Positions 1-9,770 of a DNA stretch of 64,000 nt are shown here, one piece after another. The position numbers and the translations under genes are program-made. Under the pieces are notes generated by a model. It saw nothing but the letters and a program-made list of their open reading frames with translations, did not search any database and was not told the DNA's origin. Origin of the DNA: Platerodrilus igneus (lineage: Eukaryota > Arthropoda > Insecta > Coleoptera > Lycidae); assembly GCA_036346225.1 (NCBI GenBank), contig JARFIW010000500.1:310001-374000 (forward strand), read 5' to 3'. Within the stretch, counting starts at the first letter, position 1. Every line of letters begins with the position of its first letter.

Positions 1-239
1 GGTTGTTCATATAAACAATAAAATGGATGTCAACAAAGTTCATAAAGTTTACTCTGCTTTATATAATATGGATCATTTCAATCATCATTCAAGTAATTAA
101 TACTCTAAGAAGTATATTTTAAATAAAATCTAAATAAATTTATTTAATAGCTTGGTAAATATAAAATCAACGAAAGTATAACAGATGCTTTAAATCACCT
201 ATGCACGCCTTTATATACCAGAATTAGCTACAAAAGTCA
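1..239. other. AT-rich sequence, nothing recognised
   Basis: Window edge. No coding sequence, RNA gene or clear repeat was recognised before the repeat cluster that starts near 240. Confidence 0.5.
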
Positions 240-1015
240 GCTTCGCTGACAACTTTTTTGTTTTGTTTTTGTTCTAATTCTTTTTGTATCGTATTCCTTG
301 GTGTGTCCAGATGAGAATGGACAGGTTGAATTTTTGAAAATATCTGCTGGCAGCCACAATACTGTTCCTCACAGAGGAAAGCATTCTTAAAAAATAATAA
401 AAGGTATGTCTATTTCACATCTAGACAAGCACAAGAACACGATACAAAGAGAATTAGAACAGTAAACAATACAGAAAAAAGTTACAGTGGCGGCACGGAA
501 GAAATATTCTTCAAAAACTTGTACAATATGCGAAAATACCCATAGACGCCAAAATAAAACATTTGTCAAAAATTTAAGTCTGTCCATTTTCATCTACACT
601 AAAAACCAGAAACACTATTCACAAAGTATCAGAGCAAGGAACAGTATACAAAAAAGTTGCATTGCCCACATGGAAAAAAGCAGTCATAAATAATATATTC
701 TTCTTTGCATGCACTGTAATTTTTTTGTGTTTAGTTTTCCGTTCGTATTCTCTTTGTATCGTATTCCTGGGTGTACGTTGATGAAAATAAACAAGCTTAA
801 TTTTTGAAAATGTTCCCTTGGCAGCCACAATACTGTTCCTCCATAAGAAAGCATTCTTAAAAATTAATAAACAGACAATATTTTGGTTGCCAAGGGCACT
901 TTCAAAAATTCAACTTGTCCATTTATCCATCTACACACCTACAGGAACGCTATACAAAAAGAATTAGAACAATATACAATACACAAAAGAAGTTACAGCA
1001 CCGGTTCAGAAAACA
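240..1015. repeat. Cluster of diverged repeat copies in alternating orientation
   Basis: A module containing TTTTTGTATCGTATTCCT and GCAGCCACAATACTGTTCCT occurs near 255-400 and again near 715-870 in the same orientation. Reverse-complement versions lie near 436-495, 550-690 and 890-1010, marked by ATACAAAAAGAATTAGAACA-like sequence. Short open frames here are by-products of the repeat and show no protein family. The arrangement resembles several foldback or MITE copies inserted in or duplicated beside each other. No target duplication was identified. Confidence 0.6.
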
Positions 1016-1352
1016 TTCTAAATTACATTATAAGTTGATGTCATAATTTACAATTGCAAATTCTTAACACGAAATTAATTTTTAAGAATAACTCATAAGG
1101 TTTCTTATAATGCACTATTACAACATTTCGTTTTAACGTATGAAATATGTCGTTAAAAGTTTATGCATGTAACAATGAACACTTACATAATCAAGGTTAA
1201 TATATACAATTCATTTAAATTTTTAATTGCTAGTTCATTTTAAATAAATGTAATTGTTTTAAATCCAATTTTATACTATCAGCAATCTTCTAATTTATTC
1301 AAACGTTCAAACTTGTTAGTCATATTCACAAGGAATTCAACATGAAACTTAC

Positions 1353-1612
1353 CCATCAACAGTGCCATGCTTGGTAACAAGTGCTGTGGCCTGATCCCTA
1401 GTCATTCCACTATGAAACCATGGCTGTGTTATATGTACTCCTGATTCAATACCTGGAATACTAGCTAAATTAGGCGTTCTTGTAGTAGGCCTCCATCGTC
1501 GTTTCCATGAATAACCTTCAGCTACTGCAATGGCTTTAGCTTCTTTAGGATCCTCAACTATTCTTCCCACAGAACCAGTAAAGTCCATGGCAACACGTGA
1601 CCGTACAGATTC
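1353..1612 (-). CDS. Internal exon of a Grb7/10/14-family adaptor (BPS-to-SH2 region)
   Basis: This 260-bp exon is bounded on the minus strand by an acceptor (TATTTCAG at 1613-1620) and a donor (GTAAGT at 1347-1352). It starts in phase 0 and ends after two bases of a Gly codon. It encodes about 86 residues. The first part reads VAMDFTGSVGRIVEDPKEA, typical of the segment following the PH domain in Grb7-family adaptors. The end reads QPWFHSGMTRDQA and continues to a VDG, the first strand and helix of an SH2 domain. Proteins of this family bind activated receptor tyrosine kinases through SH2 and relay growth or insulin signals in the cytoplasm. The remaining SH2 exons should lie to the left of the window and the PH/RA exons to the right, so sequence right of 1612 may be intron. 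No frame break is seen. The family call is firm; the exact paralogue is not. Confidence 0.85.
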
Positions 1613-2595
1613 CTGAAATAAAAATGCATTTAGTTAAAATAGTAAAACATTTTATAATTGTTAAAATTATTTAATACCTGTGTTCCAAAGAACTGTTTTA
1701 TAAAAAGCGAGACGGTTCGCATTGTGTTCTGTGGAAAGTATGTATGTACTAAAGCAAGTATTGCTTATTAGGAGTATAACAAAAATGACAAAAGTTTTCA
1801 AGTGGACAAACTGATTAGATATGAAAGTAGTTGTATATACTACGGTTTCAAGTAGTAGGGGAATATGAAATTCCTAACAAGGTCATGCATACCTTATAAC
1901 AATTTGGCAATACCAATGACTAAACTCTATTTCATGTACAGAAAGTATAGTACACATGATGTTCTCAAAACTGATTAGATTTGCCTGACTCAAGTATGAT
2001 GCAATATTATTTAATTTAGACATAGATTCGCTTTGATTGGTGTTCAAAAGCATGTTATATGTAAATTGTTTTGAACATCAATACTTTAGAATTTAAAAGG
2101 TTTCATGTGTTTCAATAGTTTCGTAGACATGTGCTCTTAATACATCTAGCAATTACTATATACTAATATAAAATTATTCATAAAAATTCTAAATAATATG
2201 CTTAAGCAACCACAGTAGTATTGAAATTCAAAAAGAACACAAAAATCAAGAACACCAAGTTTCGTTTTGTTGTGCTGATTTATCTAACTTGCAATTTATC
2301 TTCACATTTTGTTAGTTCAATATTATACCTAGACGACTCCTATATTTAAACAATCTTTTGTATATTGTGAAATTATAGGCTGACCATCTACAAAAAGTTC
2401 TTTGTAAGTTCAAAAAGAAACAGGCAACACTTCCTATGGATCAAGTAATTGTTTTCCACTAAACTTTACACAAGCCTATTGCAATTTTCAAGTATTGTCT
2501 CAAAGGTATTCACTTCTAAAGACTCTTGCTATCTGTAAAAAGTAGTTTTTAGACACACTCAAAGAACTATTAATGTCAACTTACGATGTGATATA
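1613..2595. other. Probable intron, AT-rich
   Basis: Sequence directly upstream (minus strand) of the Grb7-family exon. Apart from the acceptor next to the exon, I see no coding segment, RNA gene or well-defined repeat. Confidence 0.5.
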
Positions 2596-3375
2596 CGAGG
2601 GTGATTTGAAAAGTTCGCGAAATGGAGCACAGATGACAGCATCAGTTCGAATAAAATATATGCAATTGATGGATCCCACTATCTAGTGCGCAGATGTTAA
2701 ATTTGACATTATTCTGTCAAGTAGTATTAATTTGGTGCTATATGAAGTAAAGTTAGTTTTGTGAGTTTTTCAAAATGGATAACTAAAACACACGCTGCTA
2801 TCAAATATTTTGTAAAGAAGGGTTGAAAGCAACAGAAATACATAAAGATATGCAGGATACATTAGGAGACTCGCTCCATCATTTACAACTGTGCACAAGT
2901 AGGTGAAGGAATTTAAACGTGCTCGTGAGAGCCTAGAAGATAACCCGCGCAGCGGACAACCAAAAACTGCCACCATGCCTGAAGTCGTTCAAAAAGTTAA
3001 TGATATGGTTACGCAGGATCGTCGATTAAAGGTCTCTAAAATTGCTAAGGATGCAAGTATCTCAGATGAAAGAGCATTTTATATCTTAACTGCGGAATTA
3101 GGTATGAAAAAGCTTTTGACAAGGTGGGTGCCGTGCATATTGACATTTGATCAAAACCTTCAGAGGAAGAGAATTTACCAACAGAGTTTAGACTCCAATG
3201 AAACCGATTTCGTCTGACGATTTGTTACGACAGATGAAACTTGGGTTCACTATTATACCCCTGAAACCAAGCAACAATGTAAACAACGGAGACATAGGAG
3301 TTCTCCACCACCAAAGAAAGCAATGTCCGTGAAGTCGGCTGGAAAAGTTATCGTGCCTTATCTTGTATTTATGTA
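2596..3375 (+). mobile_element. Mariner transposon, 3'-truncated and inactive
   Basis: The element opens after a TA with CGAGGGTGATTTGAAAAG, a mariner-type terminus. The transposase frame begins at the ATG at 2775 but has early stops, one where the family has Trp before KEFKRARESLEDNPRSGQP. The best open stretch (2903-3217) carries the end of the first helix-turn-helix and the second DNA-binding helix region. A further frame contains TTDETWVHYYTPETKQQ with the first catalytic Asp. Homology ends just after the GKV(I) segment, so the second and third catalytic acidic residues and the 3' inverted repeat are missing. The sequence changes character at about 3375. This is a dead fragment; the right breakpoint is approximate. 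Confidence 0.85.
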
Positions 3376-4881
3376 GATCCTTGCCTGCTTATCTGTTTGT
3401 CGCCCTATACCTGGTTTCCTTGTTCATTCCCTACATAGGTAGGAGGTAATTTGTAGCCGTTGGCCGAACCGCATTCCACGCCAGAGCACCATCTTTAAAC
3501 ACTCCGGAGTGGAGCCCTGAGATTCAGTCAAAGCCATTTGGATGGACGTTAGGTGTACCCCTCCGTTAATTGCCTTAAAAGGGGCCATCAGCAGCCCTGA
3601 TGGACGTCAACAGAAGCCAACTTTAACTCAGGGACATATTCATGTGAGTATTTCGCTGTTATAAACTATTGTATGAAAATTGGCATATTTTCCGTCAATG
3701 GAGTATTTAATTTGTTATTGGTGACGTCATTGTCAGATGGCCGCGCTAAAGCCTGTGTAAAGCTTGGAGCTACCACCTGCCGTGGCGTCGCTTATTCGCG
3801 CTAGCGGAGTTGTATTTATGAACTTTGTAAATTGTAAGAATTTCGAGCCCCACGTTGGGCGCCTTCAGCTGGTGGGCTTGGAATACAACGTTAACCACAT
3901 ACAAATGACAATGAATTTCTTGAAATGTGTTATGATAGGTATAACTTTCAATTGGTTACTTGAAAGCTAACTGAATTGTTTTGAAAATACATGGATGGAA
4001 AGAGTAAACATTTCAAAAATATGAATTAATTCATTATTTTGTATTGTTACTTACCTTCTTCAATTGCTAATAGTATTACTTGCAATTAATATTAATAAAC
4101 TTTTTTCTTGTAATTAGGTATTAAAAATAATTAATATTTGTCATACATTAATACAGTGAAAATGTACTAACTTCAATGTATTTTTCTCAAAAAGATACAA
4201 ATTAAAACCAAACAGATCTCTTTCTTTACTTAAATCGAATTCTTTTAAAAAATACTTTTTTAAGATTAATATGTATGAAAAGAAAGCAAGAACATACTTT
4301 AAAGTCGTATCGTATACGAGAAAAATAAGGCTTACTTCACTTACAACTATATACTTACAAATATACCTCACTCAGAAGTTTGGCAAAAATATCTTTAGTG
4401 TGTATTTACCAAAAAATGAAAATAAAAATTTATAAAACTTAAAATTGAGTAAGCAAATCTTACTGACATGATTTAATTAAATACTTCTTTGTATACTTTC
4501 ATTTAGCCCTTATGCAAATTATTCGAGTTTGCACATTAATTATTATTACAATATTAAATATGTAAGTCCATAAAGGTAGTGTTTCTTCTATTAAAAGAGA
4601 ATACATTTGTGTAAGTTATGAGTTATCATTACTCAAAGTAGAGTACTAAACTCTAAAAATAAAGATGGGAGATACTTAGCGATCTCCAATGACTGGTTTA
4701 AAAATAGTATTTAACTAGAAAAATGCCGTTGCTATACAGGTTATCATGATGTTAGGTAACTAACTGGATGTGTAAAAGCAATACGATTATATTGGAAAAT
4801 GTCTTCATATGTGTTTGTCATTAGCACATGCATTTTATATCAGCAAAATTTTAACAAAACTTAAGTTTAGGTATAGGACAT
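3376..4881. other. Unassigned; GC-richer repeat-like stretch, then AT-rich DNA
   Basis: About 3376-3720 is clearly richer in G and C than its surroundings, with CGCCCTATACCTGGTTTCC and CACTCCGGAGTGGAGCCCTG, and abuts the mariner break. It looks like part of another dispersed repeat but has no recognisable protein. The remainder up to the gypsy element is AT-rich without recognised genes. Short frames such as 3764-3970 match nothing known to me. Confidence 0.4.
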
Positions 4882-4886
4882 GCTAC
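4882..4886. repeat. Target-site duplication GCTAC, left
   Basis: Identical to the five bases following the 3' LTR at 9766-9770, as expected for LTR-element integration. Confidence 0.85.
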
Positions 4887-5061
4887 TGTAGTATTATGAA
4901 TTTTGATTATAATACCTATGAAACATTTATGTTGTAGTAGGCTGATTATAAAAGCAAATGTTATGTCAGTATAATGTTTTTATAAATAACTCGCATGTTA
5001 ATCTGAAAAATAATCTGAATAAAATACAGTATCTTGCAGAAAATAGTTTCATTTTATTACA
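4887..5061 (+). repeat. 5' LTR of the gypsy element
   Basis: 175 bp, TG...CA ends. It contains AATAAAATACAG near its end as a possible polyadenylation signal. It matches the 3' LTR with a few substitutions, a short duplicated ATAATCTGAA-type segment absent from the 3' copy, and lacks an AGT triplet present there. Confidence 0.88.
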
Positions 5062-5161
5062 GTTTATTCAGATTATCTTAATTATGGACAAGCTATTCAG
5101 ACTAACGTGCTTAGATATTGATCCCAATATAGCCGAAGCCAGTAGACGATAGAAGCATTGG

Positions 5162-7064
5162 ATGACCACATTCCCGAATTTCTTAGACAACTTTTCCACT
5201 GGAATAGCTAAGGTTGGTAATGTTATCCCCTTAGGGACAAATGACAAATTCAAGTTATTAATAAATCACGTTGATGCAAACGTATACGAATATATAGCTG
5301 AATGTAAGGAATATGATGAGGCAGTAACTATATTAGAATCCCTGTATTCTAAACCGGAACAAATGTCGAATATCCCCTTCTAGATTCTGACACTGAAATT
5401 AGTGTCAATCGCTTGGATTTTTTTGTGCTGATTCCGAATATGCAATTTATTTTCAGCACAAACAATAGGCTACGCTGCTATGGTCGCACAATGTTTTTAA
5501 AAATGGTCCTATTTTCATATCCCATTTTCCAATATAAATTGTCAAAATGTTGTCCACTATTACCACACGGCAAGTGGAATTTATTCAAATTTCACGACTT
5601 GGCTCAAAATGAAGATAAATTGTGGGACTACTTAGCAAGCACTAGAATCATTGAAAAGGACCGTACATGCCCGACGTATAGCAAACCAATGGTTCTTAAC
5701 CAAGACAAAACCGTTGGAGATGTCAAAACCTTTCACAAGTAGGCAAGAAAATTTAAAAATGCCAAGAAGAAATTACTATAGGAGCCGGGTTCTGGTTTTC
5801 CAATAGAAAGCTTTCTTTCGAAAAAATATTCATGCTTACATATATGATTTTCAAAAATAATCATTTTTGATTAAAACTCAGAAAATGTGTCAACCTCTAT
5901 ATTTAGGTTAGGTATGAATGTCGAATTTGGATTGCATAGCGTTCAGTTAGGTTGCCAGAAAAATATTTGAAGACTAGACCAAAGGTCGAAGTCAACAAAT
6001 TTTTTCTGCTAACCTAACCTAAGGCAATGCAATGCATCAAAGTTACAATTACTCCGGTTACTATGATTATAATAAAAATGAAAATAAGATCATTTTTAGA
6101 AATTTTACGCGGCCATAGCAGCATAGCCTATTGTTTGTGCCGAAAATAAATTGCATATTCGGAATTAGCGCAAAAAATCCAAGCGACTGACACTAGTTTC
6201 AGTGTCAGAATCTAGAAGGGGATATTTGACATTTATACCTCTAAACCTACTAACGAAATCTATGCTCGATATAATTTATCAACCAGGCATCAACGCGCTA
6301 ACGAGTCGATTCATCAGTTTGTGGAAGCGCTGAAGATTCTTAGTAAAGAAAGTAAATTTGTTAGTGTTACAGCTGAACAGCACCGTGACTATTTTATTCG
6401 TGATGCCTTTATAGCTGGTATTAATTCTGCTGTAGGTAGACAGCGATTACTAGAAAATAATACCCTCTCCCTCAAGGACGCCATTGATCTGGCTAGAGCA
6501 ATGGAGGCTGCTCAAACTCAATCCGCTGCCTATAATATTTCATCACAAATGATAACTGCGTCCCTGAATCTTGAAGAACCTTTACAAAATATTTCTGTAG
6601 CGAGTGAAAGAGAAGTGGAAACAGATCCTACAGCTAGCGCTGCTACTACTTCTAAATGTTTTTTCTGCGGGAGGAAAGGACATAATAGAGCTTCTTGTCC
6701 GGCAAAAACCGTCATTTATAATAAATGTCATAAAAGAGGACATTTTGCAACAGTTTGCCGTAATAGAGCATCATTTTCGCCGTCTTCTTCAGCAGCAGTT
6801 GTGCCATTAGTATCGTCTATTTCTGCCTCTATAAAAGGGCCATCAAAATCTACTACTAGCGTCAACTTGAATGGTGAGTTGTCAAGGGCCTTAATTGATA
6901 CTGGAAGTTCTGAAAGCTTCATCAGACTTGAATATGTTGAGCGGCGGGAACTGCCAATATACCTGTCAAGTGGATTTGTTTCAATGGCTGACCCGTGCTC
7001 TCAATCCAAGATACGCGGTTTTTGCAAGGTGGATCTAGACATTCAAGGCTATAAGTATACATAA
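5162..7064 (+). pseudogene. gag: gypsy gag with protease start, split by Merlin
   Basis: The first part (5162-5355) encodes a Gag matrix/capsid-like segment ending at LYSKP. The reading then resumes at 6248 and runs open to 7064, giving the rest of capsid, two zinc knuckles and the aspartic protease. The gap is exactly the Merlin element plus one copy of its target duplication. The first knuckle is intact (CFFCGRKGHNRASC); the second has Tyr in place of its first Cys (YNKCHKRGHFATVC). The protease active site ALIDTGSSESFI is visible near 6892-6927. The frame stops at 7064 inside the protease. Gag packages the element RNA in the cytoplasm; the protease cuts the polyprotein. It is inactive because of the insertion. 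Confidence 0.85.
5356..6239 (+). mobile_element. Merlin-type DNA transposon, internally deleted, nested in gag
   Basis: 884 bp with terminal inverted repeats of about 165 bp that begin with GG (left GGAACAAATGTCGAATATCC, right end complementary with a few mismatches). The flanks are the perfect 8-bp duplication TCTAAACC (5348-5355 and 6240-6247). GG ends and an 8-bp duplication are the Merlin pattern. The internal frame near 5575-5742 includes LAQNEDKLWDYLAS and DRTCPTYSKPM, like the N-terminal zinc-ribbon region of Merlin/ISXO2-type transposases, with one ribbon Cys apparently replaced by Tyr. The catalytic domain is absent, so it is non-autonomous. It inserted after the gypsy element. Confidence 0.85.
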
Positions 7065-7329
7065 GTAAAAATTTCGATATTGAGAAAGTTGTGTTGTAAC
7101 TTGATAATTGGACTAGAACTACTCTCCTTATATTCATGCTTGCAGATCAATTTTGGAGGAGCCCGTGAACCATTATCAATGTGGAATGATGGCTGCTCAA
7201 GTATGTTCTCCACCACTATTTAGTAACTTAAGTGGTGACTGGAAATCGGTGGCCACCCGTTCACGTCAGTATGAATCCAATGATCTAACTTTTATAAAAA
7301 ATGAAGTAGCCCAAATGCTCCATTAAAGA

Positions 7330-9460
7330 ATTATAGAAGAAAGTAACTCTCTATGGCGTGCACAAGTATTGGTTACTTGTAGTGATCGTCACAAATTATG
7401 TCTAGTGATTGATTATTCCCAGACAATAAATCATTTTACTTTACCAGACGCTTACCCTATTCCGAGAATAGAAGACACTGTGCAAGAAATAGCTAAGTAT
7501 TCTCATTACAGTGTAATAGATCTTTGCAGTGCTTATCACCAAGTCAAATTACTGAAGAGCAACAGACTGTATACAGGTTTTGAAGCTTGTGGAAGGCTGT
7601 ATCAATTTACGCAAATTCCATTTGGAGTAACTAATGGAGTTGCTGGGTTTCAAAGAGTTATCGACAGTGTAATAAAGGAAAATGAATTAAAAGGCACTTT
7701 TGCATACACTGACGATGTAACGGTTTGTGGACATACACGCGCCGAACACGATTCTAATCTAGAAAAATTCTTAAAGACTATAAAAAAGACTAAATTAACT
7801 ATGAATACAGAAAAATCTATATTCGGAGTTACTTCTGTGAAGATATTTGGCTATGTGATAGAAAACTGTACTATAAAACCCGACCCCGATCGCCTGCAAC
7901 CACTGATCAGCATGGCTGTTCCCAAAAATGCTTCAGAGTTGCAACGAGTGTTGGGGATGTTTGCGTATTACGCAAAATGAGTTCCAAATTTCTCTGACAA
8001 AATCTGTCCTTTATTACACACAAACGATTTTCCATTACAAGAAACTGCAGTAAAGGCTTTACAAGAATTGAAGAATGACATTGGTAAAGCTTGTATGTAT
8101 GCAATTGAAAGTGACGTTCTGTTTACAGTGGAAACTGATACCTCCGATTATGCCCTACAAGCACTCTATCTCAAGGAGGTAAAGCTGTAGCCTTTTTTTT
8201 TACAAAAATGTTAACGGAAGTGGAGCGAAGGCAAGCTGCAGTAGAAAAAGAGGCATATGCCATAGTCGAGACACTTAGGAAATGGCGTCACTATTTGATT
8301 GGTTGCTCTTTTTACTTAATCACTGACCAACGATCCGTCTCATATATGTATAACCATAAATCTCTGTGTAAAATAAAGAACGAAAAGATTCTTAGATGAC
8401 GTTTGAAGTTGGCCTGCTATTGCTATGACATAATATATCGGGAAGGGAGAAAGAATGTTGTAACTGACACGCTATCTCGCATTTGTTCATCCCTGAGCAC
8501 AAATGACATTTCCAAATTCAAAGAAACACATAGAAAATTGGGACATCCTGGAGTTACTCGATTCATGCATTGGATTCGTGTTAAAAACATGCCTTACTCT
8601 GCGAGTGACGTGCGCATGGTTATTGATGCATGTTCGGTATGTGCTGAGTTAAAACCGCCTTTTATAAAAAGTATGGGAACATTCATAAAAGCTACAGCTC
8701 CAATGGAAAGGTTGAACATTGATTTTAAAGGGCTGCTTCCAACTAGTTCTGGAAAAAATATATTATGACTGTAGTAGATGAGTACTCACGATATCCGTTT
8801 GCATTTGCTTGTAACGATATGACTGCATCCACGGCTGTCCATTGTATTAATCAAATTTGCATGTTATTTGGTACACCAGCATACATACATTCTGATCAAG
8901 GAAGTACGTTTATGTCTGTTGAACTCAAGGAATATTGTAATAAGAATAGCATTGCAACTAGTAGAACTGCAACATATAACCCACAGGGGAACGGACAGGT
9001 AGAAAAGTACAATGGAGTAATTTGGAAAACAGTTAGTCTAATGTTAAAGGATAAGGGACTTCCTATCGACAAATGGGAGTTAGTTCTACAACCAGTGTTG
9101 GATGCCGTCAGGTAAATGTTATGTACTGCAACTAACTGTACCCCACATGAAAGGATGTTTACCCATCCCAGGAGAAGTGGAAATGGGGTATCATTACCAA
9201 CTTAGTTGATGAAAGCGGGAACGGTACTGGTTAAAAGGAACAATAGGAACAGTAAGTTTGAAAATGCTGTGGACCATGCTGAATTAGTACGAGCAAACTG
9301 TGAGTGTGCTACCGTGCGATTTGCAGACGGCACTGAGAATATGTCATTGCGACTAGTTGCTCTTGCTGAACTTACAAAGGTAGGAGAGGTTTCAAAGCTT
9401 CAACTACAAACGTCCGAAGAAACAGAAAACGCAAATACAGATCTTGGACAAGATAAATAA
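7330..9460 (+). pseudogene. pol: gypsy pol: reverse transcriptase, RNase H, integrase
   Basis: Reverse transcriptase lies in the frame to 7980, with LVIDYSQTINHFTLPDAYPI, LCSAYHQV, FTQIPFGVTNGVAGFQR and the catalytic YTDD at 7705-7716. RNase H follows (about 8100-8500; KEAYAIVETLRKWRHYL, ITDQRS). Integrase has the zinc-binding HRKLGHPG ... CSVCAELK, then the catalytic Asp in LNIDFKG, Asp in HSDQGSTF and Glu in NGQVEKYNG. A C-terminal segment runs to 9460. Stops or frame changes occur at 7978, about 8188, 8397, about 8766 and 9113, and again near 9203. Two of these stops are TGA where relatives have Trp. The enzymes would copy RNA to cDNA and integrate it, but this copy cannot make the polyprotein. 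Confidence 0.9.
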
Positions 9461-9586
9461 TAGACAAGCGTCCCGTACGAAACCGCTCAATGCCGCTACG
9501 TCTGAATGACTATGTATTGAGCGAAATTTGAATTTGTTAATTTATTGTGGATTATGCGTTTAACCTTGTTTCACGTTTTCTTTAAT

Positions 9587-9598
9587 AGGAGGGGAGAA
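9587..9598 (+). other. Polypurine tract of the gypsy element
   Basis: AGGAGGGGAGAA, all purines, immediately before the TG of the 3' LTR: the usual plus-strand primer position. Confidence 0.85.
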
Positions 9599-9765
9599 TG
9601 TAGTATTATGAATTTTGATTATAATACATATGAAACATTTATGTTGTAGTAGGCCGATTATAAAAGCAAATGTTATGTCAGTATAATGTCATTATAAATA
9701 ACTGGCATGTTAATCTGAATAAAATACAGTAGTATCTTGCAGAAACATAATTTCATTTTATTACA
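9599..9765 (+). repeat. 3' LTR of the gypsy element
   Basis: 167 bp, TGTAGTATTATG to ATTTTATTACA, same orientation as the 5' LTR. Confidence 0.88.
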
Positions 9766-9770
9766 GCTAC
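9766..9770. repeat. Target-site duplication GCTAC, right
   Basis: Matches 4882-4886 exactly. Confidence 0.85.

Larger units (their letters stand above)
4887..9765 (+). mobile_element. Ty3/gypsy LTR retrotransposon, decayed, with nested Merlin
   Basis: Two direct LTRs (4887-5061 and 9599-9765) begin TGTAGTATTATG and end TTTTATTACA. They are flanked by the identical 5-bp sequence GCTAC at 4882-4886 and 9766-9770. Between them are gag (interrupted), an aspartic protease motif, reverse transcriptase, RNase H and integrase in the gypsy order. A polypurine tract sits directly before the 3' LTR. The LTRs differ at several positions and by small indels, so the insertion is not recent. Every long gene is broken by stops, so the copy is non-autonomous. 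No clear tRNA primer-binding site was recognised after the 5' LTR. No envelope gene is seen. Confidence 0.92.
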
